DNA of 64,000 nt from Bacillus_P idriensis_A (GTDB lineage: Bacteria; Bacillota; Bacilli; Bacillales; Bacillaceae): positions 124,001-188,000 of the forward strand of contig NZ_JBCMYF010000035.1 in NCBI RefSeq assembly GCF_050483325.1, given 5' to 3'. The notes under the pieces were generated by a model. That model was not told where the DNA came from, made no database searches, and worked only from the letters and a program-made list of their open reading frames with translations. This document shows positions 48,740-56,917 of this stretch, one piece after another. A program made the position numbers and the translations under genes. The first letter of the stretch is position 1; each line of letters starts with the position of its first letter.

Positions 48740-49900
48740 TCAGCCTGATTTCGAGAAGTCTCCAAGAACTCGTTTAAAGAGTGTCCACCAGCCGGCCTGC
48801 TCAATGTCCCCCTCAGCAACAAGCGGACTTTCCACCACAACTTTATTGTCTTTTTTCAGAATCAGTTTTCCAAGTTCATCCCCTTTTTTCAGAGGTGCCT
48901 TTAAATTCTGTTTCATGACAACTTCCTGAGTAACATCTTTGACACTTCCGCCTTTTTTCGTCAAAACAGAAATCGGCTCAGATGTAACAAGGTTGAGTTT
49001 TTTGCTGTTTCCTTTGCTGATTTTCATATTTGCCACCACTTCATTGCGTTTAAATAATGGATGTGTTTCATATTGGCTGAATGCGTAATCAAGCATTTTT
49101 GTCACCTGCGCATTGCGGTCTTTTGGTGTCGGTGCACCCATGATGACAGCAATGACACGCATATTTCCTTTTTTGGCTGTAGCTGTTAAGCAATATTTTG
49201 CTTCATTCGTAAATCCTGTTTTTACACCATCCACGCCTTTATAAAATTTCACAAGGCGGTTTGTATTGACCAGCCAGAATTTTTTGTCTGTATCCTGACG
49301 CAAATAATCTTCATATTGACCTGTGTATTTTGTAATCCCATCAAATTTTAATAGCTCTTTTGCCATGACGGCCATATCATGTGCTGTACTGTAATGATCT
49401 TTTTCAGGAAGACCTGTCGGGTTTTGAAAGGATGTGTTCTTCAGCCCAAGTTCTTTTGCCCGATTGTTCATTTTTTCAACAAATGCATCTTCAGACCCTG
49501 CAATTCTCTCTGCCATGGCTACTGATGCATCATTTCCTGAGGCAATCGCAATCCCTTTCAGCATTTCATGAACGGTCATTTCTTCTCCCGGCTCAAGGAA
49601 TATTTGAGAACCCCCCATAGAGGCAGCATGTTCACTCGTACGGACTTTTTCATCCATTTTGAGCTGGCCTTTATCAATCTCTTCCATAATCAGCAGCATC
49701 GTCATAATTTTCGTCATACTTGCTGGAGGAAGCTTTTCATCACTGTTTTTATCATATAGAATGTTTCCGGTGTCACGTTCAATCAGAACAGCTGATTTCG
49801 CCTGATCTGCAAGCTGTACTGAACCTTCTTTTGCAAATGCCGGTGATGCAATGGTTAATATCATGGTGCTAATCGCTACGGTAGATAGTAGACGTTTCAT
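48740..49900 (-). CDS. dacF: D-alanyl-D-alanine carboxypeptidase DacF
   Basis: 386 aa, S11 family. Signal peptide with cleavage after SPAFA, SxxK in SMTKIMT, SGND and KTGFTNEA, then the PBP5-type C-terminal domain. Forespore-expressed; trims cortex or germ-wall peptides with DacB. ATG 49900 (GGAGGG, 7 nt) is chosen; the longer frame has no ribosome-binding site and crosses the promoter. Confidence 0.95.
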   Translation of the reverse strand: MKRLLSTVAISTMILTIASPAFAKEGSVQLADQAKSAVLIERDTGNILYDKNSDEKLPPASMTKIMTMLLIMEEIDKGQLKMDEKVRTSEHAASMGGSQIFLEPGEEMTVHEMLKGIAIASGNDASVAMAERIAGSEDAFVEKMNNRAKELGLKNTSFQNPTGLPEKDHYSTAHDMAVMAKELLKFDGITKYTGQYEDYLRQDTDKKFWLVNTNRLVKFYKGVDGVKTGFTNEAKYCLTATAKKGNMRVIAVIMGAPTPKDRNAQVTKMLDYAFSQYETHPLFKRNEVVANMKISKGNSKKLNLVTSEPISVLTKKGGSVKDVTQEVVMKQNLKAPLKKGDELGKLILKKDNKVVVESPLVAEGDIEQAGWWTLFKRVLGDFSKSG

Positions 49901-49927
49901 CTCCAAACCCTCCATTCTTATACACCC

Positions 49928-49956
49928 CATTTTTTCCAATTGAAGAAAAAATATAC
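49928..49956 (-). promoter_or_regulatory. Sigma-F promoter of dacF
   Basis: Minus strand: -35 GTATA (49952-49956), 14-bp spacer, -10 GGAAAAAATG (49928-49937), against consensus GYATA / GGNNANANTR. dacF is a known sigma-F target. Confidence 0.7.
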
Positions 49957-49980
49957 TTGAGGACGAGAAAAAATTGCATA

Positions 49981-50010
49981 CAAAAAGCCGGGATTTTCTC
50001 CCGGCTTTTA
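49981..50010 (-). terminator. Terminator of drm-punA-pdp
   Basis: Minus strand: AAAGCCGGGA-GAAAA-TCCCGGCTTT then TTG: a perfect 10-bp stem. Confidence 0.9.
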
Positions 50011-50018
50011 TGTGTAAA

Positions 50019-51323
50019 TTACTCTTTAATTGTATCGTGAACAAGCGGCGGCGCTTTTACTGAGTCAGCTGTCACTTTAATGCTTTCATACAGCTTCGCT
50101 TTCACTTGTTCTACATCTTGCTGATTGCTGTAAATCGTTACAAGTGAATCTCCTTTTTTAACAGCATCCCCGATTTTTTTATTCAGCATCAGGCCTACAG
50201 CAAGATCAATTTCTGATTCTTTTGTTGCTCGTCCTGCACCAAGCCACATTGCTGCAACTCCAACAGAATCTGCAACAATCTCAGAAACAGAGCCGTCTTC
50301 TTTTGCTTCAAGTTCTATTTTGTAGCTTGCCTGAGGCATTTTGCTTGGATCATCAACAACTGAACCGTCTCCGCCTTGAGCTTCCAAGAAAATTTTCAGT
50401 GTTTCGAGCGCTTTTCCATTTTGGATGACTTCTTCAAGCATTGCTCTTGCTTCATCAAGTGAAGAGGCTTTTTCAGCCAAGAATACCATGTAGCTTCCAA
50501 GCGTTAAGCAAAGCTCATGAAGATCCTCAGGTCCTTCGCCTTTTAATGTATCAATCGCTTCTTTAATTTCTAATGCGTTCCCGATTGCATAACCAAGCGG
50601 CTGGCTCATGTCAGAAATAACAGCCATTGTTTTGCGGCCTACCGCATTTCCGATTTCAACCATTGCTTGAGCAAGCTCTCTAGCATCATCAAGATCTTTC
50701 ATAAATGCGCCGGCTCCTGTTTTCACATCAAGAACGATCGCATCTGCACCTGCAGCGATTTTTTTGCTCATAATTGAGCTTGCAATCAATGGAATGCTGT
50801 CAACTGTAGCTGTTACATCACGCAAAGCGTAAAGCTTTTTATCCGCTGGAGTCAGGTTTCCGCTTTGGCCAATGACAGCAATTTTATTCTGATTGACCAA
50901 TTTGATAAATTCATCGTTTTCGATTTCAACGTGGAAGCCAGGTACAGCTTCAAGCTTATCGATCGTGCCTCCAGTATGGCCAAGACCGCGTCCAGACATC
51001 TTAGCAACCGGAACCCCGACTGCAGCAACAAGAGGTCCAAGCACAAGAGTCGTTGTATCGCCTACGCCGCCTGTGCTGTGCTTATCAACTTTAATGCCTT
51101 CGATTTTGCTCAGATCAATCGTATCGCCGGAATGAACCATCTCCATCGTCAATTGAGCGCGCTCTTCCTTTGTCATTCCTTTAAAATAAATGGCCATTGT
51201 TAAAGCACTCATTTGATAATCCGGAATATCCCCATTTGTATAGCCTTTGATGATAAAGCTGATTTCTTCTTTCGTGAGTTCCTTGCCGTCACGTTTTTTT
51301 TCAATTAAGTCAACGATTCTCAT
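50019..51323 (-). CDS. pdp: Pyrimidine-nucleoside phosphorylase Pdp
   Basis: 434 aa. Phosphorolysis of uridine and thymidine. Signature KMSGRGLGHTGGTIDKLEA near residue 108, STGGVGDTTTL near 83 (phosphate binding), and a C-terminal domain. Third gene of a nucleoside-salvage operon with punA and drm; pdp sits elsewhere in B. subtilis but joins this operon in other Bacillus. Confidence 0.96.
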   Translation of the reverse strand: MRIVDLIEKKRDGKELTKEEISFIIKGYTNGDIPDYQMSALTMAIYFKGMTKEERAQLTMEMVHSGDTIDLSKIEGIKVDKHSTGGVGDTTTLVLGPLVAAVGVPVAKMSGRGLGHTGGTIDKLEAVPGFHVEIENDEFIKLVNQNKIAVIGQSGNLTPADKKLYALRDVTATVDSIPLIASSIMSKKIAAGADAIVLDVKTGAGAFMKDLDDARELAQAMVEIGNAVGRKTMAVISDMSQPLGYAIGNALEIKEAIDTLKGEGPEDLHELCLTLGSYMVFLAEKASSLDEARAMLEEVIQNGKALETLKIFLEAQGGDGSVVDDPSKMPQASYKIELEAKEDGSVSEIVADSVGVAAMWLGAGRATKESEIDLAVGLMLNKKIGDAVKKGDSLVTIYSNQQDVEQVKAKLYESIKVTADSVKAPPLVHDTIKE

Positions 51324-51340
51324 TATTTATCCACCCTTTG

Positions 51341-52168
51341 TCAGTTTAATTCGTGTATATCTGAAACGATTTTCTTCACTAGATTCAAGAAATTAGCTTT
51401 TACTTTTTCAGTTGTTTCCATGACTTCATCATGTGATAATGGCTGATCTAAAATACCTGCTGCCATATTTGAGATGCATGAAATCCCAAGCACTTTCATC
51501 CCTGCATGATTGGCTACGATTACTTCAGGAACTGTGGACATGCCGACAGCATCTCCTCCAAGCACCCGTGCAAGACGCACCTCTGCAGGCGTTTCATAGG
51601 CAGGCCCTGTGTTTCCTACATAGACACCTTCTTGAACTTTGATGCCAAGCCCGGAAGCCGCATTTTTAGCAAGCGCTCTGAGCTCTCTGCTGTATGCCTG
51701 AGACATATCAGGGAAACGGACGCCTAAATCAGAATCATTAGGTCCGATTAATGGGCTGGTCCCCATATTATTAATATGATCTGAAATAATCATTAAATCA
51801 CCAGGTTCAAACGACTCATTTACTCCGCCGGCAGCATTTGTAACAATGATCGTTTTTACACCCATTTCCTTCAGCACACGCACAGGGAACGTCACTTTTT
51901 TCATGTCGTACCCTTCGTAAAAATGGAAACGTCCCTGCATGGCAACAACGTTAGCTCCTTTTAATGTGCCGAACACAAGCTGTCCTGCGTGGCCTTCCAC
52001 AGTTGAAACCGGGAAATTCGGGATTTCCTCATATGGAATTTTCACCGCATTTTCGATCTCATCAGCAAGTACTCCAAGGCCAGATCCTAAAATCAGCCCA
52101 ATCTCAGGCAGATCTTTTACTGTTTCTTTCATATATTGTGCAGATTGTTTGATTTCCTGAATATTCAT
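51341..52168 (-). CDS. punA: Purine-nucleoside phosphorylase PunA/PupG
   Basis: 275 aa, trimeric PNP family. Motifs: GLILGSGLG near residue 24, VEGHAGQLVFG near 57, TNAAGGVNESFEPGDLMIISDHIN near 110, and GMSTVPEVIVANH near 193. Cleaves guanosine and inosine with phosphate to ribose 1-phosphate. 17 nt upstream of pdp. Confidence 0.96.
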   Translation of the reverse strand: MNIQEIKQSAQYMKETVKDLPEIGLILGSGLGVLADEIENAVKIPYEEIPNFPVSTVEGHAGQLVFGTLKGANVVAMQGRFHFYEGYDMKKVTFPVRVLKEMGVKTIIVTNAAGGVNESFEPGDLMIISDHINNMGTSPLIGPNDSDLGVRFPDMSQAYSRELRALAKNAASGLGIKVQEGVYVGNTGPAYETPAEVRLARVLGGDAVGMSTVPEVIVANHAGMKVLGISCISNMAAGILDQPLSHDEVMETTEKVKANFLNLVKKIVSDIHELN

Positions 52169-52181
52169 TTACCGCTCCCCC

Positions 52182-53369
52182 TTATTTCTTTAATTCCATT
52201 AAGAAACTTTTTCCGTGTTTTGGCATGCTCACTTTAAAGTTGTCAGCAATCGTAGCTCCAATATCTGCAAACGTATCACGGACCGGAAGCGCAGAACCGC
52301 TAATGAATCTTGGGCTGTAAGCGAGCAGCGGGACGTATTCACGCGTGTGGTCTGTCCCGTGATGAACCGGATCATTGCCGTGGTCAGCTGTAATAATTAA
52401 CAGATCATCTTCAGTTAATTTAGAGAGCAGTTCAGGCAGACGCGCATCATACTCTTGAAGTGCCAGACCATAGCCTTCAGGATCACGTCTGTGTCCGAAC
52501 AGTGCGTCGAAGTCTACAAGATTGACAAAACTAAGACCCGTGAAATCGCGGTCAGCTGTTTCAGCAATCTTGTCCATGCCATCCATATTTGATTTCGTGC
52601 GAAGCGCATCCGTAATTCCTTCTCCATCATAAATATCAGAGATTTTACCGATTGCAATGACATCGAGACCTCCGTCCTTCAGCTCATTCATGACCGTTCT
52701 CTCAAACGGCTTCAAGGCATAATCATGACGGTTAGGCGTTCTTTGGAAGTTCCCCGGATTGCCTACAAACGGACGAGCAATCACGCGGCCTACCATATAC
52801 TTTTCATCAAGTGTCATTTCGCGGGCCATTTCACAGATTTTCAGCTGCTCTTCAATTGGAACAATGTCTTCATGAGCGGCAATTTGCAAGACGGAATCTG
52901 CAGACGTATAAACAATCAGAGCTCCTGTTTTCATGTGTTCTTCGCCAAGTTCATCTAAGATTTCAGTTCCTGAAGCAGGTTTGTTGCCGATGATTTTCCG
53001 GCCTGTTTTTTCTTCAAGAGCCCCGATCAATTCATCAGGGAATCCATCAGGGAATACTTTAAATGGTGTTTCAATATGAAGTCCCATGATTTCCCAGTGG
53101 CCTGTCATCGTATCTTTGCCGTTAGATGCTTCCTTCATTTTCGTATAGAAAGCTTGAGGTTTTTCCTGAACCGGTATGCCCTGGATTTCTTCGATATTAC
53201 TCAATCCAAGCTTTGCCATGTGCGGCATTTGCAGGCCGTTCATATGTTCGGCAATATGTCCGAGAGTGTGTGAGCCAGTGTCGCCAAAATCAGCTGCATC
53301 AGGCGCTTCTCCGATTCCCACTGAATCCATGACAATCAGAAATATTCTTTTATATGTATAATCAGACAT
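52182..53369 (-). CDS. drm: Phosphopentomutase Drm (DeoB)
   Basis: 395 aa, alkaline-phosphatase superfamily. Metal-binding IVMDSVGIGEAPDA at the N-terminus and TADHGNDPVHHGTDHTRE near residue 327. Converts (deoxy)ribose 1-phosphate to 5-phosphate, feeding nucleoside sugars into central metabolism. ATG with GGAGG. First gene of the operon. Confidence 0.97.
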   Translation of the reverse strand: MSDYTYKRIFLIVMDSVGIGEAPDAADFGDTGSHTLGHIAEHMNGLQMPHMAKLGLSNIEEIQGIPVQEKPQAFYTKMKEASNGKDTMTGHWEIMGLHIETPFKVFPDGFPDELIGALEEKTGRKIIGNKPASGTEILDELGEEHMKTGALIVYTSADSVLQIAAHEDIVPIEEQLKICEMAREMTLDEKYMVGRVIARPFVGNPGNFQRTPNRHDYALKPFERTVMNELKDGGLDVIAIGKISDIYDGEGITDALRTKSNMDGMDKIAETADRDFTGLSFVNLVDFDALFGHRRDPEGYGLALQEYDARLPELLSKLTEDDLLIITADHGNDPVHHGTDHTREYVPLLAYSPRFISGSALPVRDTFADIGATIADNFKVSMPKHGKSFLMELKK

Positions 53370-53450
53370 GTAAATCCTCCTTTAATCGTTCAGAGATCAC
53401 TCTTTGTATAACATTCCCAATTGTTCAGGAATGATTAGCTGCTTTTATTG

Positions 53451-53500
53451 GTCAGAAGTCTGACATCTAAAGTATAAACCGTTTTCATGTCTTCTGACAA
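53451..53500 (-). promoter_or_regulatory. drm promoter with near-cre and inverted repeats
   Basis: Minus strand: TTGTCA (53495-53500), 18-bp spacer, TATACT (53471-53476). The spacer holds TGAAAACGGTTTAT, a cre-like site with 12 of 14 matches. GTCAGAAGTCTGAC (53451-53464) just past the -10 and TGTCAGAAGACA over the -35 share the core TGTCAGA, suggesting a dedicated operator. Confidence 0.55.
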
Positions 53501-53632
53501 TAGATATGTTGATATTCTTCTATAGTTCTGTTTTCCTTTTACACGTTTTTTAAAACATGAAGACATCCGGAAGGATAAATGTTTCTTATTTGTTTCTTAT
53601 TTGTTTCTCAGCAGATATTCCCTGCAAACAGA

Positions 53633-53666
53633 ACAAAAAAAGCCATCGCACGTGCTGCAAATGACT
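53633..53666 (-). terminator. Terminator of xerD
   Basis: Minus strand: AGTCATTTGCA-GCACG-TGCGATGGCT stem with a bulge and G-U pairs, then T7. The stop codon is next to the stem. Confidence 0.7.
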
Positions 53667-54560
53667 TCAGGCTCTCGGATGGTATTGTTTATATACATCT
53701 TTTAATCTAGTTTTTGAAACATGAGTATAGATTTGTGTTGTAGAAATATCGGCATGGCCGAGCATTTCCTGAACAGCCCTTAAGTCTGCGCCATTTTCAA
53801 GCAGATGGGTTGCAAAAGAATGCCGCAGCGTATGAGGGGTCAGCTCTTTGCTGATGCCTGCCTCCAAAGCAATTTTTTTAAGATTCTTCCAATACCCCTG
53901 TCTGGTCATGCGGTTTCCATGATGATTTAAAAACAAGGCTTCCGTTGGAATTTTCTTTGAAGCTAATTTCGGTCTGCCCAGTTCGACATAGGATTCAAGC
54001 GCTTCTGATGCTGTTCTGCCTATTGGTACGATGCGCTCTTTGTTTCCCTTCCCGAAGCAGCGGATAAATCCCATTGTCAGATGAACATCGCTCAAATCCA
54101 GATTGATCATTTCACTTACCCGGATACCTGTTGCATAGAGAAGCTCAAGCATCGCTTTATCCCTGTAGCCGAATGGCGATATCAATTTAGGAGTTTCCAG
54201 CAGTTTTTCAACTTCTGTAAGAGAAAGTACTTTAGGCAGTGTCCGTTCAACTTGAGGAGATTCGATATGTACAGTCGGATCATGATCGACTGCTTTTTCT
54301 CTTAGAAGAAATTGATGAAAGCTGCGGATGGATGCGGTATGTCGAGCAATTGTCTTGCTTGATTTTCCCGCTTCCTTTAATGATTTTAAAAAATGAATGA
54401 TGGATAATCGAGAGACATCCTGAAATGAAGCAAGCTTCTCCTGTGCAGTAAGAAATTGATGATAGCTCTTTAAATCGCGTTCATACGAAATGATTGTGTT
54501 ATGGGAAAGCCCTCTCTCCACAACCAGGTAATGCATGAAATCCTGAATTTGATCTTTCAA
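53667..54560 (-). CDS. xerD: Tyrosine recombinase XerD (RipX)
   Basis: 297 aa. SAM-like N-terminal DNA-binding domain near 1-85, catalytic domain with R in ATGIRVSEM, HxxR in HTLRHSFATH, H in LGHADISTTQ and nucleophile Tyr in IYTHV. Resolves chromosome dimers at dif with CodV/XerC. TTG start follows GGGGAG at about 9 nt and aligns with the B. subtilis N-terminus. Downstream of yqzK. Confidence 0.95.
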   Translation of the reverse strand: MKDQIQDFMHYLVVERGLSHNTIISYERDLKSYHQFLTAQEKLASFQDVSRLSIIHFLKSLKEAGKSSKTIARHTASIRSFHQFLLREKAVDHDPTVHIESPQVERTLPKVLSLTEVEKLLETPKLISPFGYRDKAMLELLYATGIRVSEMINLDLSDVHLTMGFIRCFGKGNKERIVPIGRTASEALESYVELGRPKLASKKIPTEALFLNHHGNRMTRQGYWKNLKKIALEAGISKELTPHTLRHSFATHLLENGADLRAVQEMLGHADISTTQIYTHVSKTRLKDVYKQYHPRA

Positions 54561-54566
54561 TCTCCT

Positions 54567-54791
54567 CTACTCCCCGTTTAAATAGAAGAAAAACAGACGA
54601 TTCAGCCAGTGCTCTTCTTCGTCCGCCACCATTTTCGTGACTTTCAGGGCTGCACCCTCAGGCTGGTCATATCGGTGGATTTCTTCATACTCTAAGTTAA
54701 TCCAAATGATAGCATAATAGAAAAGAATCGTAAATCCAGTAAACAGGATAAATACTTTAATCATATCAAATAGTGTTCTCGCTGCTCTCAT
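54567..54791 (-). CDS. yqzK: YqzK (DUF4227) small membrane protein
   Basis: 74 aa. One helix near residues 11-31 (IKVFILFTGFTILFYYAIIW) and a charged tail (EEHWLNRLFFFYLNGE). Conserved between fur and xerD in Bacillus. ATG with AAAGGAGG. Function unknown. Confidence 0.88.
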   Translation of the reverse strand: MRAARTLFDMIKVFILFTGFTILFYYAIIWINLEYEEIHRYDQPEGAALKVTKMVADEEEHWLNRLFFFYLNGE

Positions 54792-54865
54792 AGCGGCAGT
54801 CCTCCTTTGGCCGGTGTTTCATCTTAAAACATATGCCAAAAAGGACAAACTTTATACTTGAAAAC

Positions 54866-54901
54866 ACAAAAAAACCTCTCCTGTTTAACCGGAAAGGTTT
54901 A
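54866..54901 (-). terminator. Terminator of fur
   Basis: Minus strand: AAACCTTTCC...GGAGAGGTTT stem then T4; the stop codon of fur adjoins the stem. Confidence 0.75.
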
Positions 54902-55360
54902 TTGTTCATCTTCTTTCTCTTTTTTTTCCTGACAGCGATAGCATATGCCATGAAACGTCAGACGATGATCTTTAATTTTAAAATTGAAGTCGCGTTCGAC
55001 AATCTGTTCAACATCTTCTAAGAGGTCATCTTCAATTTCAGCGACTGAACCGCATTCGATGCACACAAGATGATGATGAAAGTGTGCTGCGCCTTCTTTT
55101 CTTAAATCATAGCGTGATACGCCATCTCCAAAATTTATTTTATCGACAATTTTAAGTTCTGTAAGTAGTTCCAGCGTTCGATAAACAGTTGCTAAACCAA
55201 TCTCTGGCGCCTTTTCCTTAACGAGGAGGTAAACATCTTCAGCACTCAAGTGATCTTCTTCGCGTTCAAGCAAAACCCTTACGGTAGCTTCGCGCTGAGG
55301 AGTCAGCTTGTAGCTGGATGAATGCAACTGCTTCTTAATACGCTCAATTCTGCTTTCCAT
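54899..55360 (-). CDS. fur: Ferric uptake regulator Fur
   Basis: 153 aa. Winged-helix near 1-85 (KLTPQREATVRVLLEREEDHLSAEDVY), regulatory/structural metal sites in HFHHHLVCIECGSV near 93-106 and a second Cys pair in CYRCQEKKEKE near the C-terminus. Represses iron uptake with Fe(II). ATG 55360 behind GGAGG. A PerR-like box lies at the promoter. Confidence 0.96.
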   Translation of the reverse strand: MESRIERIKKQLHSSSYKLTPQREATVRVLLEREEDHLSAEDVYLLVKEKAPEIGLATVYRTLELLTELKIVDKINFGDGVSRYDLRKEGAAHFHHHLVCIECGSVAEIEDDLLEDVEQIVERDFNFKIKDHRLTFHGICYRCQEKKEKEDEQ

Positions 55361-55394
55361 AACACACATTCCTCCCTCGCCACGTTCCTCATTC

Positions 55395-55438
55395 ATTATA
55401 TCAAAAGAAAGGGATGTGTCCAACTAAAATAATTACAA
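55395..55438 (-). promoter_or_regulatory. fur promoter with PerR-like box
   Basis: Minus strand: TTGGAC (55418-55423), 17-bp spacer, TATAAT (55395-55400). Immediately upstream, TTGTAATTATTTTAG (55424-55438) matches the Per box TTATAATNATTATAA at 11-12 of 14 positions. In B. subtilis fur is PerR-regulated. Confidence 0.65.
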
Positions 55439-55474
55439 TCTGATAAATGAAATGATTATTAAGTAAAAATCATT

Positions 55475-56125
55475 CTATTTAGAAACAAGTTCAATCACAT
55501 TCTTCATCAGGATCGGCGACGCATATGCTTCAAGAGTTGAGGCAATCACCGTCAGCGCTGAAATAAACATAAAAATGGCCGCGTATTTCGTGAAAAGAGC
55601 GAAAGGTGATTCTGTTAAATTTGATTTCTTCATCAGCAGCTGCTTAACAATTTTCAATGAGAAAGAGATAGCAACTGTCCCCATGATAATAAATGCCGGT
55701 ATTAAGACTATATTCTGAGGCAAAACCGATACAAATGAAAGCATAAAGCCTTGCCATCCCATTTGATTCACTAAAAAGCCCACCGTAAAGCCAACGACCA
55801 TTCCTTTTAAGAATAACATAATCAGAATGACCGGCAAACCGATAATTGAGATGCCAAGCACCCACATCAGACCAAGATATTTCAGGTTATGAAAGAAACT
55901 CTGCTGCAGCATTTCGACCGAGCTTGCCACTTTCCCTTCAGATACTTGTCCGAAAAACCGGCTTAAATAAAAATACAAATCTTCTTTTTGAGTAAAATTC
56001 ATGCTGTTGACAATGACTGCACCGAAAATGACCCCCATCAAAAACAAGACAAATACAAATAGATAAAGCGATGAGCGTTCTTTTATATGCTGAATAATCA
56101 TTGCTTTTAATGGATGTTTGCGCAT
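55475..56125 (-). CDS. spoIIM: Stage II sporulation protein M
   Basis: 216-aa polytopic membrane protein with about five helices; the cytosolic N-terminus MRKHPLKAMIIQHIKERSS precedes helix 1. With SpoIID and SpoIIP it forms the engulfment machine that degrades septal peptidoglycan. ATG with AGGAGG. Confidence 0.95.
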   Translation of the reverse strand: MRKHPLKAMIIQHIKERSSLYLFVFVLFLMGVIFGAVIVNSMNFTQKEDLYFYLSRFFGQVSEGKVASSVEMLQQSFFHNLKYLGLMWVLGISIIGLPVILIMLFLKGMVVGFTVGFLVNQMGWQGFMLSFVSVLPQNIVLIPAFIIMGTVAISFSLKIVKQLLMKKSNLTESPFALFTKYAAIFMFISALTVIASTLEAYASPILMKNVIELVSK

Positions 56126-56248
56126 ATACCTTCCTCCTAGTGTTCTCTTACTAGATTGTATGAAAAAAGGAAGAAACTATGCCATTCTATCATTGCATTT
56201 TTTTCCAAGTATAATATAATACTAAAAAATCAGAAAGGCGGTTTTGCT

Positions 56249-56812
56249 ATGAAAAATCCATTATTACTTGATTTTCCGGCTGAAATTACTACTGCAAGAC
56301 TCTCTATCCGGGCTCCGCGTCCGGGCGATGGAAAAGAAGTCAATGCCGCCGTCCATGAATCTTTGAATGAGCTTAAACCGTGGATGCCTTTTGCTCAAAA
56401 ACCTCCTTTACTCGAAGAAACGGAAGCAAATATTAGACAGGCGTGTGCGAAGTTCATCTTGCGAGAGGATCTGAGGCTTCTTATATTTGACCGTGAGCAA
56501 GGTCACTTTATCGGAAGCACGGGCTTTCACCGAATAGACTGGGAGGTTCCCAAGGTGGAGATTGGATACTGGATCAGAACGAAGTATGGCGGAAAAGGCT
56601 ATATGCTTGAAGCTGTTGAAGCTTTGACGATGTTTGCAGCAGAAGAGTTCGGAGCTAAACGGGTGGAAATCAGATGTGATCCTGAGAATAAAAAAAGCCG
56701 CCGCATACCTGAGAAATTAGGATTTATTTTAGAAGGAGTCCTCAGACAGGATGATGTTTCCGCAGACGGCAGGTCATTGCGCGATACGTGTGTGTTCTCG
56801 AAGATTTTTTAA
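56249..56812 (+). CDS. GNAT acetyltransferase, RimJ/RimL type
   Basis: 187 aa. ITTARLSIRAPRPGDGKEVNAAV at the N-terminus, acetyl-CoA region IGYWIRTKYGGKGYMLEAVEAL near residue 100, and the C-terminal CDPENKKSRRIPEKLGF. Usual N-x-x-S is N-K-K-S here. Members acetylate ribosomal or other N-termini; substrate unknown. ATG 56249 is chosen behind AAAGGCGG. Plus-strand gene among minus-strand neighbours. Confidence 0.85.
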   Translation: MKNPLLLDFPAEITTARLSIRAPRPGDGKEVNAAVHESLNELKPWMPFAQKPPLLEETEANIRQACAKFILREDLRLLIFDREQGHFIGSTGFHRIDWEVPKVEIGYWIRTKYGGKGYMLEAVEALTMFAAEEFGAKRVEIRCDPENKKSRRIPEKLGFILEGVLRQDDVSADGRSLRDTCVFSKIF

Positions 56813-56888
56813 TTTCTTATAAGGTAAACAGCTTTGCTGAAATTCGATAGAAGAAAAGCTTGTTAATACCTTTCAACCTTAAATTTTC

Positions 56889-56915
56889 TGAAGGCACTTT
56901 ACACTAAAGTGCCTT
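56889..56915. terminator. Hairpin between the GNAT gene and yqxK
   Basis: AAGGCACTTTA-CAC-TAAAGTGCCTT: perfect 11-bp arms between convergent genes. T-runs are short, so efficiency is uncertain. Confidence 0.65.
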
Positions 56916-56917
56916 CA

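Larger units (their letters stand above)
53370..53666. other. Intergenic region drm - xerD
   Basis: Holds the drm promoter with a near-cre site and operator-like inverted repeats, an 11-bp tandem repeat TTTCTTATTTG (53582-53603, two copies and a half), and the xerD terminator. No gene is seen. Confidence 0.7.
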
